Below are positions 8,494 to 17,726 of a stretch of 61,065 nt of DNA, in pieces. This DNA is from Aureimonas ureilytica (GTDB lineage: Bacteria > Pseudomonadota > Alphaproteobacteria > Rhizobiales > Rhizobiaceae). The stretch lies in assembly GCF_001475935.1 (NCBI RefSeq), contig NZ_LDQA01000052.1, forward strand, positions 1 through 61,065. Reading direction: 5' to 3'. Made by a program: the position numbers and the translations under genes. Positions within the stretch are counted from its first letter, which is position 1; each line of letters starts with the position of its first letter. Under the pieces are notes generated by a model. That model did not search any database. It saw only the letters and a program-made list of their open reading frames with translations, and was not told where the DNA came from.

Positions 8494-9161
8494 GCAACCA
8501 CTTCCTTCAGAACGACCAAAGCTCCGGAGATGCCGATCGAAGCGGCCCCTTCTATGTCCTTGATCAGATGGTCGCCAACCATCACGGCACGTCCCGCCCG
8601 AATGTTCAATTTGCGCAATGCGGCTTCGAACATCGACGGATGCGGTTTCTCCCGGCCGGTTTCCTCCGAAGTCACAATATAATCAACGAGGTTTATCAAG
8701 CCGAGTTGGCGAAGCTTGCGAATTTGCACCTCCGCCGTCATGTCCGTCACGACGGCCACGGGCAGATCATGGCGTTGACAGCGGATCAAAAGGTCACGTG
8801 CCTCGACATCAACACTCATAGCGCCGAGAAATGCGTTCCAGTAGGCATGATCGAGTTCGAGCGCGATATCGTACCCATGGTCCAGCCCAAGGGTTTCGGC
8901 CATTGCTTGGAACGCAAAGAGCCTCGATCGACAGGCTCCTTGACCTTCAAGACGGGCTGTAACGGCGTCGCGAGCCTCGCGATACCGCCTGGCAAAAGAC
9001 GATGCGTCCAATCCTAGGTCGCGAGCTGAGAAGGCGGCATCGATCCCGGTTCGATGGCATGGTTCGTAGCGGTAGAGCGTATCATCGAGATCGATCAGTA
9101 GTCCATCGTAACGCTCGATGGGAATCTCGGCGAACCCTTCGTAGCGGCGGATATCGACCAT
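8490..9161 (-). CDS. HAD-superfamily hydrolase, first gene of the operon
   Basis: The product is 223 residues with the HAD motifs in order: DLDDTLY near residue 24 (nucleophile Asp and acid Asp), VVTDMT (motif II), EKPHPSMF with its lysine (motif III) and MVGDHLIKDIEGA (motif IV). It probably removes phosphate from a small sugar or polyol phosphate. I chose the ATG at 9161 because AGGAGG lies five bases upstream; an earlier TTG at 9176 overlaps that site. It leads the minus-strand operon, and its promoter must lie in the divergent region shared with gmd. Confidence 0.88.
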   Translation of the reverse strand: MVDIRRYEGFAEIPIERYDGLLIDLDDTLYRYEPCHRTGIDAAFSARDLGLDASSFARRYREARDAVTARLEGQGACRSRLFAFQAMAETLGLDHGYDIALELDHAYWNAFLGAMSVDVEARDLLIRCQRHDLPVAVVTDMTAEVQIRKLRQLGLINLVDYIVTSEETGREKPHPSMFEAALRKLNIRAGRAVMVGDHLIKDIEGAASIGISGALVVLKEVVA

Positions 9162-9469
9162 ACGGACCTCCTGCAAGCCAGTGCCGAGGTCTCCCGCGTC
9201 GCCCTAAAGGCGCCATCCACAATCCCGGCGCAGACGGGGTTAGGCAATATCAGCCTCCAAAACAAGACGCGCCGTCTGCTCCGAAGTGTTCTGATGTACC
9301 TCTTCAGCAGAGCTATGCCGTGTCCAGCGGCGTTGGAGAGAGCCGTTCATGGCTCGAAACCGATACTTGCTCCCCCGGAAGCGATTTAATAAAGCTCTGC
9401 CGGAACCTCGAGAGCTGCCAGGCCACAAGCCGGATCATCTCGATATGCTCGATAAGGAAGCTCTGCTGA
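9162..9469. promoter_or_regulatory. Divergent intergenic region between the two polysaccharide transcription units
   Basis: About 308 bases separate the HAD gene (minus) from gmd (plus), so promoters for both transcription units must lie here. AAGGAAG just ahead of the gmd start (about 9449-9455) is its likely ribosome-binding site. I see no convincing operator or sigma-70 box, and no gene. Confidence 0.45.
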
Positions 9470-10444
<975 letters not shown>

Positions 10445-10505
10445 GAGCCACGATCGACGAGATACATCTCCAGAACGGTTAAGATCGCTTAGGTGCAAGA
10501 GATGA

Positions 10506-11438
10506 ATGATGGCGACTGAACCGCGCCGGATTGCAGTTACCGGGTCTAGCGGCTTCGTTGGCACTTGGCTGCGCCGCAAGATCGAAGAAGATGGCCGTCA
10601 CGTCCTGCTGCCGATCTTATCGCGTGGCTCCGGAGACTTGCGCGATGTTGAAGCGGTCGTGGCTGCTGTAAAGGGAGCTCGGCCCGATGTGGTCGTTCAC
10701 CTCGCTGCGATCGCCGCACCACCTCAGGCCCGAATGAACCCTCGGGAAGCTTGGGAGATCAATGTCGTCGGAACGCTCAACCTCGCCACCGCAGTGCGTG
10801 ATCTGGCGCCGCAGGCCCGGTTTTTATTCGTCGGCAGCTCAGAGGCCTACGGTGGCGCCTTTTCCGATCAACGCTACCCTCTTTCCGAAGAGGTGCGCCT
10901 CGATCCGCGAAGCACCTATGGATCCACAAAAGCTGCGGCGGATCTCCTAATAGGTGAAATGGCGTATAATGGCCTCCAGGCTCTTCGCTTCCGTCCCTTT
11001 AACCATACCGGTCCCGGTCAAACTGCCAGTTATGTCGTTAGTGCATTCGCGCGTCAGATCGCTCTTATAGAGAAGGGGGTTCAACCTCCAAGGATCCAAG
11101 TCGGCAATCTCGAGGCCAAGCGGGATTTTTTGGATGTACGTGATGTCGTGCGAGCCTATCTTGCCGCTACCGAAGACGATGTCAAAGCGAACGGGGATGC
11201 CATCAACATTGCAACGGGTCGCCTAGTTCAGATCGAAGACATTCTCAGGCAGCTTCTAGATCTCGCTTCTGTGCGGATCGAAGTCGAAATTGATCCGACC
11301 CGCTACCGTCCCAACGAGATCCAGGCCGCATCAGGCAATCCCGAGCGTGCTCGACAGCGGCTGGGTTGGGAGCCGGAAATAGACCTGGCAACCACCCTGC
11401 AGGATACGCTGAACTACTGGCGCGGACAGATCCAATAA
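10506..11438 (+). CDS. rmd: GDP-4-keto-6-deoxy-D-mannose reductase (GDP-D-rhamnose forming)
   Basis: The 310-residue extended SDR has TGSSGFVGTWL (cofactor loop), VHLAAIAAPPQAR, SSEAYGG and STYGSTKAAADLL (YxxxK), followed by RPFNHTGPGQ. These features fit the Rmd reductases, which reduce the 4-keto group made by Gmd to give GDP-D-rhamnose. A fucose-type epimerase/reductase or a talose-forming enzyme cannot be ruled out, but RgpF-like and rhamnan-type genes downstream favour rhamnose. Two successive ATG codons (10506 and 10509) are possible starts, and the ribosome-binding site is weak. Confidence 0.85.
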   Translation: MMATEPRRIAVTGSSGFVGTWLRRKIEEDGRHVLLPILSRGSGDLRDVEAVVAAVKGARPDVVVHLAAIAAPPQARMNPREAWEINVVGTLNLATAVRDLAPQARFLFVGSSEAYGGAFSDQRYPLSEEVRLDPRSTYGSTKAAADLLIGEMAYNGLQALRFRPFNHTGPGQTASYVVSAFARQIALIEKGVQPPRIQVGNLEAKRDFLDVRDVVRAYLAATEDDVKANGDAINIATGRLVQIEDILRQLLDLASVRIEVEIDPTRYRPNEIQAASGNPERARQRLGWEPEIDLATTLQDTLNYWRGQIQ

Positions 11439-11478
11439 GCTGCGGCTGGTCTTCCATAAGACAAACTATCGAGGCCCT

Positions 11479-14400
11479 ATGCATTCCTATCGCGCTTTCG
11501 AAGATCGGTTCCGGGGATCTGAAGAACTCATCCGGAAACGGATGTCTCTCTATCTACCGCTTACGGATGCTGTAGATGCCGAAGTCGATCCAGGGCGGCG
11601 AGCCCTCGATATCGGATGCGGCCGGGGCGAGTGGCTCACCCTTCTGAAAGCACACGGCTGGCAGACCTCGGGTGTGGACAGCAACGCCTCAATGGTTGAG
11701 GTCGCACGAAGCCGGGGACTTGATGTTTCCCTGGCCGATGCGTTCGACTACCTGCGCGGATGCGGTGATAATTCCTTCAGTCTCATAACAGCCTTCCATG
11801 TCGTTGAGCACCTGACGCACGATGCTTTGGCAACGCTGCTCATGGAGATCCAACGCGTCTTGAGCCCAAGCGGCTTCGTCATCCTGGAAACACCCAATCC
11901 CGAAAATTTGACTGTCGCGTCTTGGACGTTCCATCTGGATTCGACTCACGAAAAACCTCTTCCACCACTTCTTCTTCAGTTTCTGGTGGAAGATTCCGGT
12001 CTGAAAGCGCCGACGATCGTACGTATCAACGGTTCTTGGAAGGGCGAGGACGGCTCTTTACCATCCAATCCATTGGCAAGGATGTTCTCGAACGGACCAG
12101 ACTATGCGGTCATCGCCACTAATGGATCCAATACGGAGAGCCCGCTGGTGGACGCCGTCGCGTCCTTCGCGGCAAAGGTCAGTGAACCAAACCCTGTCGA
12201 TGTAGGCGCGATAATACAGTATGGTAAAGATCTTGAAAATCTACAATCCGCTTTCTCGGAAACACGGACCGAGCTTCATCTCATGCAACAGGAGCATGAG
12301 GCAAGATCAAGGCTTCGGGCGGAAGTCCTAGAAGCACAAGTTCAACAACGGGGTGATCAGCTCACCGAAATTCGAGCGGAGTTGCAATTCCTGCGCCATC
12401 GATATGAGAGTACGCTTGAACGTCAAGCAACGATGTTGGAAAGTCTCACTCAGCAGCAAACAGCTGTTACTGGAGAATTGCGGAACAGCGTTCACTCGCT
12501 TTCACTTCTAGCCGCCAGCGTTCACGATGACTTCACGGCCCGAAACGGTCGCTCTTCCCGTCTTTCAAGCATCGTGCGATTTCTCTCTGATGAGAGGTTT
12601 CTGCTTGTTCGCGGTGCAAAAGCGTGGTTGCAGTTGAAGCCGGGATCCCGCCCCCGACGGATCATGCGGAGTGGCGTTTTCCAAACACAGCAGATCATGG
12701 CGTCGCATCCTTGGATGCGTCCAGCGGCGCATAAGCTTCTCGCCTTGTCGCCCAAGCTGCAGAAGCACGTCTTCTCGATCCTCCACGTTGCGCCTCCTCC
12801 TATGGTCCATTCGAATGAGGGGCAGTTGACAGTAGAGCGATTGTCGCTGATCGCGACTGCTATGGCGAAGATTCAGTCTAACTCGCGTATCAAGAATTCT
12901 GACAAGCCACTTCTCGCCTTAGTATCGCCTTTTCCTCCTGACCGGAGCGGTATTGCGGATTATACTGCACAAATCCTGCCTGGGCTGTCGAGGTTCTATG
13001 AAATTGATGTAATTTCGCCTAACACGGACAGGATATCATCGAACGCAGAGTTGAATTTACGCCATCATGATATTTCGTGGTTTAAGGCGAACTTCACGAT
13101 TTACGATCGGATCGTTTACCAATTTGGAAACTCCGCCTTCCATTGCCATATGCTCGATTTACTTAGGGAAATCCCGGGTATTGTTGTATTACATGACTTC
13201 TTCCTTGGTGATCTGATTTATGCGGCCGAGATGAAGGATAAAAAAGCTGGACGTCTCGCACGCTCTTTATACAAATCTCATGGCTATGCTGTGGCAGCCC
13301 GCTATATCAGAGAACCTCATCTTATCTCTGAAATCGTATCGACCTATCCGTCGAGCTTCGATATCATAGCGGAAGCACAAGGCGTCATAATACATAGCGA
13401 TTTCTCCAAACGGCTGGCGGCGCAGTTTTATTCGGCGCTCGATACATCGAATTGGTCTGTGATTCCCCTGGCAAGGCCTTTCAAGGCCATCAAATCGAAG
13501 CAGGCTTCTAGGTCCGATTTAGCTCTGTCTTCTAATGATTTCATCGTGTGCAGTTTCGGTCACGTCAACGCGTTCAAGAAATGCGACGTCATCTTAGATG
13601 CTTGGCTACGAAGCCCTTTTGCAGACGACCCTAATTGTCATCTAATATTTGTAGGTTCTATTGAAGATGACGCCTTTGGTGAACGCTTTCGTCAGAGACT
13701 CAAGTCCACTCGAGGGAATGTTCGCTCGACGGGATATGTTGACGGTTGCCAATATCAAAAGTACTTAGAGTCAGCGGATGTTGGCATCCAACTTAGAAGT
13801 AGATCTCGGGGGGAAACTTCAGCTTCAGTTTTGGACTGTCTGCAATTCGGCATTCCTACGATCATCAATGCAAACGGATCTATGGCCGATATACCAGATG
13901 ATATTGTATACAAACTTTCAGACGAGGTTGCAGCATCGGACATTGCCGATACCTTGAATGAGATTTGGCAGAATCTCGAGAAAGCTGATGCGGTCGGCGT
14001 GAAAGGCCAAGCTTATATAAAAGAACGGCATTCCACGGACATTGCTGCTATTCACTACAGGGACGCGCTGGAAAAATTCCACCGCATTAGCCTCCCGATG
14101 AACAACGTGTCGCAGTTGGCAAAAATTGTTCAGATAGGCGGAGTAGGCGGAAGCGATGTTCTGAATGATATCTCAAAAATATCAGGCGAAGCAACGGTCC
14201 CTATTCCGCAACTCCGTCTATTCATAGATGTTTCCGCGACTGCTCGTAATGATATCAAGACAGGTATCCAAAGGGTTGTCCGCGCTTTGGTGCTTGAGTT
14301 ACTTCGTGATCCACCAGTCGGATACCGTGTGGAACCCGTTTGGCTGCAAGACGGGACTGGACGATGGCAGTACGAATATGCCCCGGAATTTGCCGCTTCA

Positions 14401-15423
14401 GTCCTGGGGGTGGATAATCCAGGTATAAAAGGCAGCGTGGCCATGCCTCAGAAGGGAGATATACTTCTAGTGGCAGACTATTTTTGCACCGGCGTTACGG
14501 ATGCATATCGACAGGGAGTGTATCAGGAATGGAAGGCGTCCGGAGCGAAGTCGCAATTTGTCGTTTACGATATGCTGCCGGTACTTCGCCCTGAGTGGTT
14601 TCCCCCATACGCTCAACCTGCACACAAGGAATGGGTTTCAGCGATTGCTGATGCCGGTGATCGACTGATCTGCATCTCAAGCGCTGTTGCTGTAGAAGTT
14701 CGACAATGGCTTGCCGATCACGAGAGCGTGGACGTAGAGGTCGTCGGCTGGACGCTCGGTGCTGATATGGCGGCATCTTCTCCAACTCGCGGCCTGCCTG
14801 ACGGCTCTGAAAAAATTCTATCTACAATCGCAGACACCCATAGCTTCCTAATGGTGGGAACGGTAGAGCCGCGAAAAGGACATCTCCAAGCGCTCGAGGC
14901 TTTTGATATACTTTGGAAAGCCGGAAGCGAAGTACGGCTTGTCATTGTTGGCACGCCGGGGTGGAAGGGGGTTCCAAACCACCTCTCACAAAATCTACCA
15001 TTGATCTTAGATCGACTGAACCACCATCCCGAACTGGGCAAAAAACTTCTGTGGCTCCAATCCGTCAGCGACGAGTTCCTCGACGAGATATACGCTAGCT
15101 CACGCTGTCTGCTTGCTGCCTCGGAGGGAGAAGGGTTTGGCCTTCCTCTCATCGAAGCGGCACGACATGGCATTCCGATCTTGGCTCGTGATATTCCTGT
15201 TTTCCGGGAAGTCGCAGGAGAGCATGCAACCTACTTTTCGGCTAAACAGCCAGCAGAGCTCGCCACGGCGATCGACGAATGGATCCGTCGATACGACGCT
15301 GGCGAGCGAGTACCTCCCGACCGTATGCAATGGGCAACGTGGGCGCAGAGCGCTGAGCTTCTGAAAAAGCTTATCCTGCCACAAACTGTGCCCTATGGAG
15401 CGACTGACATTGTCCAAAGTTAA
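11479..15423 (+). CDS. Methyltransferase-coiled-coil-GT4-GT4 polysaccharide assembly protein
   Basis: The 1314-residue protein combines several modules. Residues 1 to about 200 are a class I SAM methyltransferase (DIGCGRG at 44-50, FHVVEHL). Residues about 225-335 are a coiled coil rich in Glu, Gln and Leu heptads. From about 470 to 850 there is a GT4-type transferase (SPFPPDRSGIADY, FGHVNAFKKCDVILDAW). From about 905 to 1300 there is a second GT4 (IDVSATARNDIKTGIQRVVRAL, VGTVEPRKGHLQALEAF, SEGEGFGLPLIEAARHG). The design recalls O-antigen systems in which a terminal methyltransferase on a coiled-coil ruler stops chain growth (WbdD) and a multidomain transferase builds the repeat (WbdA). Here both functions may lie in one chain. 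The AGG of CGAGGCCC lies just ahead of the ATG. Confidence 0.85.
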   Translation: MHSYRAFEDRFRGSEELIRKRMSLYLPLTDAVDAEVDPGRRALDIGCGRGEWLTLLKAHGWQTSGVDSNASMVEVARSRGLDVSLADAFDYLRGCGDNSFSLITAFHVVEHLTHDALATLLMEIQRVLSPSGFVILETPNPENLTVASWTFHLDSTHEKPLPPLLLQFLVEDSGLKAPTIVRINGSWKGEDGSLPSNPLARMFSNGPDYAVIATNGSNTESPLVDAVASFAAKVSEPNPVDVGAIIQYGKDLENLQSAFSETRTELHLMQQEHEARSRLRAEVLEAQVQQRGDQLTEIRAELQFLRHRYESTLERQATMLESLTQQQTAVTGELRNSVHSLSLLAASVHDDFTARNGRSSRLSSIVRFLSDERFLLVRGAKAWLQLKPGSRPRRIMRSGVFQTQQIMASHPWMRPAAHKLLALSPKLQKHVFSILHVAPPPMVHSNEGQLTVERLSLIATAMAKIQSNSRIKNSDKPLLALVSPFPPDRSGIADYTAQILPGLSRFYEIDVISPNTDRISSNAELNLRHHDISWFKANFTIYDRIVYQFGNSAFHCHMLDLLREIPGIVVLHDFFLGDLIYAAEMKDKKAGRLARSLYKSHGYAVAARYIREPHLISEIVSTYPSSFDIIAEAQGVIIHSDFSKRLAAQFYSALDTSNWSVIPLARPFKAIKSKQASRSDLALSSNDFIVCSFGHVNAFKKCDVILDAWLRSPFADDPNCHLIFVGSIEDDAFGERFRQRLKSTRGNVRSTGYVDGCQYQKYLESADVGIQLRSRSRGETSASVLDCLQFGIPTIINANGSMADIPDDIVYKLSDEVAASDIADTLNEIWQNLEKADAVGVKGQAYIKERHSTDIAAIHYRDALEKFHRISLPMNNVSQLAKIVQIGGVGGSDVLNDISKISGEATVPIPQLRLFIDVSATARNDIKTGIQRVVRALVLELLRDPPVGYRVEPVWLQDGTGRWQYEYAPEFAASVLGVDNPGIKGSVAMPQKGDILLVADYFCTGVTDAYRQGVYQEWKASGAKSQFVVYDMLPVLRPEWFPPYAQPAHKEWVSAIADAGDRLICISSAVAVEVRQWLADHESVDVEVVGWTLGADMAASSPTRGLPDGSEKILSTIADTHSFLMVGTVEPRKGHLQALEAFDILWKAGSEVRLVIVGTPGWKGVPNHLSQNLPLILDRLNHHPELGKKLLWLQSVSDEFLDEIYASSRCLLAASEGEGFGLPLIEAARHGIPILARDIPVFREVAGEHATYFSAKQPAELATAIDEWIRRYDAGERVPPDRMQWATWAQSAELLKKLILPQTVPYGATDIVQS

Positions 15424-17128
15424 AAACATCTTCGGCAGCCGTATGGTGGTCGTTCTAGCGACCGCCCTCTTCTGTGGGCTGGCGATGTTCGTCTATCTCG
15501 CTGGAGAAATCCGCGGGTTGCTTGCTTGGCACGTTCTGCCGGCGTTGGTGTTCGGCATCCCAAAAGCGATGATAGCGCATGGTATGCCGATCCTTTATGA
15601 AACACCCGGTCATGTCGGCTGGGATGGACAGTTTTATTATTACATTGCCAATGATCTTCGACTGACAGCGGATACAATCAGTCATCTTGACTCTCCGACA
15701 TACCGATATCAAAGAATTGGCTTGGCGCTTGCAGCCAACTTTGTTGCCTTACTAACACTTCAAAGTTGGGTTACTCCGTTTATTTATTGGGGTACCAATG
15801 TCCTTCTTGTTGCCGCAGGCGCATTTGCCCTAGCCTCCATAATCAAGCGGTTGACCCTACCGGTTCCGCTCGCCCTACTCTGGAGCTTGGGGGCCGGCGT
15901 TCAAGTCACGGTTCTAAACGGCCTTCCCGATGCCGCAGGTGACGCCTTTTTCCTGATCGCCTTAGCTTGCCTAATGAACGAGCGCAGGCTTGCATACGTA
16001 CTCGCCGCGACAATGGCTGTTCTTACGCGAGAAGCCTTCGTTGTCGCCGCAGGTGGCTTATTCCTGCTGGAATTCGGACGACTCTGGAACGATAAAAACG
16101 CGACAACGCGGTTCTGGGCGAAACGCCTTCTAACCATGGCGATGCCGGGTGTTGCGCTGATCCTGTGGCAGTTGTCGATCTACGCCCGTTTCGGACGTTT
16201 ACCATCGCAGGAACCCGGCGTTGCGGGAGGCTTGATCAACCTGCCCTTCGCCGGCTGGTGGCAGACCGTAGTGGGAACCTTCTACGGCAACCATATCTTC
16301 TTTGGCGCCAATGCACCTTGGACTGAAAGATGGTTGGAGCCCCTACATGGCATCCTGCTCATCCTATCAAGTGTCGCATGTGTGATACTACTACGTTCGC
16401 GAGACCTGTCTTCAATTCAATCCAAGATCGGCGCTGCACTGCTACCCTTCGCGCTCTTGAGCACAACATTAGGTCCGGTCGTCACAGGCCATTGGTCCGG
16501 GTATCTGAAGGCGACAACCATACTGCTAGTACCTCTTCTAGCAGTCGTAGCCAAGTTCGACGCAAGGTATCGTGCGGTGTCGATCGCTTGTCTATCAGGG
16601 TATATGTTGCTCCAACAGGCGGCGTTTTGGGACCGCGTTATCCCGGACGGACCAAGTTCTTCCAATCAATTCGGTAGTATTGAAGCAATTTCAGGGAAGC
16701 CAGCGAAGGACTTCCCCAAAACACTTGCTTGTTTGGGTGACTATCGCTCGAAGATCGAATTGAAGGGTATTGAGAATTTCGATCGGCGACCCTTGTTCCG
16801 AACGTTGCTTGGCCGTCCACAGCGTTATCGCCTTGACGTCGATGTCACCAATGTAACAGACAAGCCCTGGCAGTATGCCCAAGGAGCAGGTGCTGTCGCG
16901 CTCGTGGGCAGATGGGTGCAGCCGGGTACGAATCTGGAGGTGGGCCAGTCGCGAAGGGCAATCATCGGGAACGACCTCCAGCCCGGCGAAACGAGGCGGT
17001 TGTCGCTGATCGTTGATATCCCACCATACGCGAATTCATCCGATTTCATCATCACGCTGATACAGGATGGGTGTGCATGGTTCTCGGATGCTCGCCCCGC
17101 CGATTCTTTGCGGCTTCAGCTCCATTGA
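15395..17128 (+). CDS. Polytopic GT-C-like membrane protein with C-terminal periplasmic domain
   Basis: The 577-residue protein has about ten hydrophobic helices in its first 420 residues. The segment between the first two helices, ILYETPGHVGWDGQFYYYIANDL, resembles the early acidic loop of GT-C lipid-linked sugar transferases. The C-terminal 130 residues form a soluble, probably beta-rich domain (YRLDVDVTNVTDKPWQ, PGETRRLSLIVDIP, a CARDB-like pattern). It overlaps the end of the upstream multidomain gene by 29 bases, so the two are likely co-translated. It may transfer a side sugar or cap outside the inner membrane. Family membership is inferred from topology, not from a decisive motif. Confidence 0.7.
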   Translation: MERLTLSKVKNIFGSRMVVVLATALFCGLAMFVYLAGEIRGLLAWHVLPALVFGIPKAMIAHGMPILYETPGHVGWDGQFYYYIANDLRLTADTISHLDSPTYRYQRIGLALAANFVALLTLQSWVTPFIYWGTNVLLVAAGAFALASIIKRLTLPVPLALLWSLGAGVQVTVLNGLPDAAGDAFFLIALACLMNERRLAYVLAATMAVLTREAFVVAAGGLFLLEFGRLWNDKNATTRFWAKRLLTMAMPGVALILWQLSIYARFGRLPSQEPGVAGGLINLPFAGWWQTVVGTFYGNHIFFGANAPWTERWLEPLHGILLILSSVACVILLRSRDLSSIQSKIGAALLPFALLSTTLGPVVTGHWSGYLKATTILLVPLLAVVAKFDARYRAVSIACLSGYMLLQQAAFWDRVIPDGPSSSNQFGSIEAISGKPAKDFPKTLACLGDYRSKIELKGIENFDRRPLFRTLLGRPQRYRLDVDVTNVTDKPWQYAQGAGAVALVGRWVQPGTNLEVGQSRRAIIGNDLQPGETRRLSLIVDIPPYANSSDFIITLIQDGCAWFSDARPADSLRLQLH

Positions 17129-17154
17129 GCCAGCTTCATTGAAACTGGAGAGGT

Positions 17155-17184
17155 ACCACCGGCGTCCTCGCTTTCGCCGGTGGT
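17155..17184 (+). terminator. Hairpin after the membrane-protein gene
   Basis: Ten base pairs of ACCACCGGCG and CGCCGGTGGT enclose a 10-base loop, 27 bases after the stop codon. No T-run follows, so it is either a weak or factor-assisted terminator, or an mRNA 3' stabiliser. Confidence 0.5.
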
Positions 17185-17726
17185 AGTTCAACATCCTGCC
17201 TCAGAGTATCATCCTGATATGTAAACCGGTCTCGCGCTCCTAGGAACCGCTTCGGTCTGTGCCTTCATGTGATAGTCACGTTTTGTGCCAGTTAAGGCGG
17301 GATCACAGGACGGATCGGTGCGAATTATCATTCGAGCAGTTTGTTTCCTCTCGCTTGTTTCGTTCATATATGGCTGGATGGAGATGAAGCCGATCCATGC
17401 TGGGACCACCTTTTCAGACCGCTTACCATCCCGGCTACCAACTTGCTGCCGTGCAGCACTTGAGGATTTAATGAGTCCACATGCGGGTAGAAGCAACCTC
17501 GGTCGCGGTGGCGAACGCGCTATTTGATAGCGCTTGCAGTATAACAGGCCAGACCGCTGCAAAATTATCTGCTGGAACTTCCTTCGGCAAAAACTTCGCG
17601 CCTCCGCAATTCTCCTCTCGCTCATAAGCGACGAAATCGTTGCCATTCCTCATATCTTCGTTCGAACGAATATCGTTCAAGCGGTCAGCCATAGATCTCA
17701 ACCGGACTCATAGGCTTTAAGCAAAG
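17185..17726. other. Long intergenic stretch with no convincing gene
   Basis: About 540 bases separate the hairpin from the next transferase gene. Short frames exist on both strands, including one of 80 codons at 17285-17527 with a hydrophobic segment, but none has a good ribosome-binding site and recognisable content. A promoter for the 17727 gene probably lies near its end. I see no repeat or RNA gene. Confidence 0.5.

Noticed and set aside
17285-17527. Small plus-strand ORF with a hydrophobic segment
   Set aside because: No ribosome-binding site, no recognisable family and an overlapping larger frame on the other strand; not distinguishable from chance.
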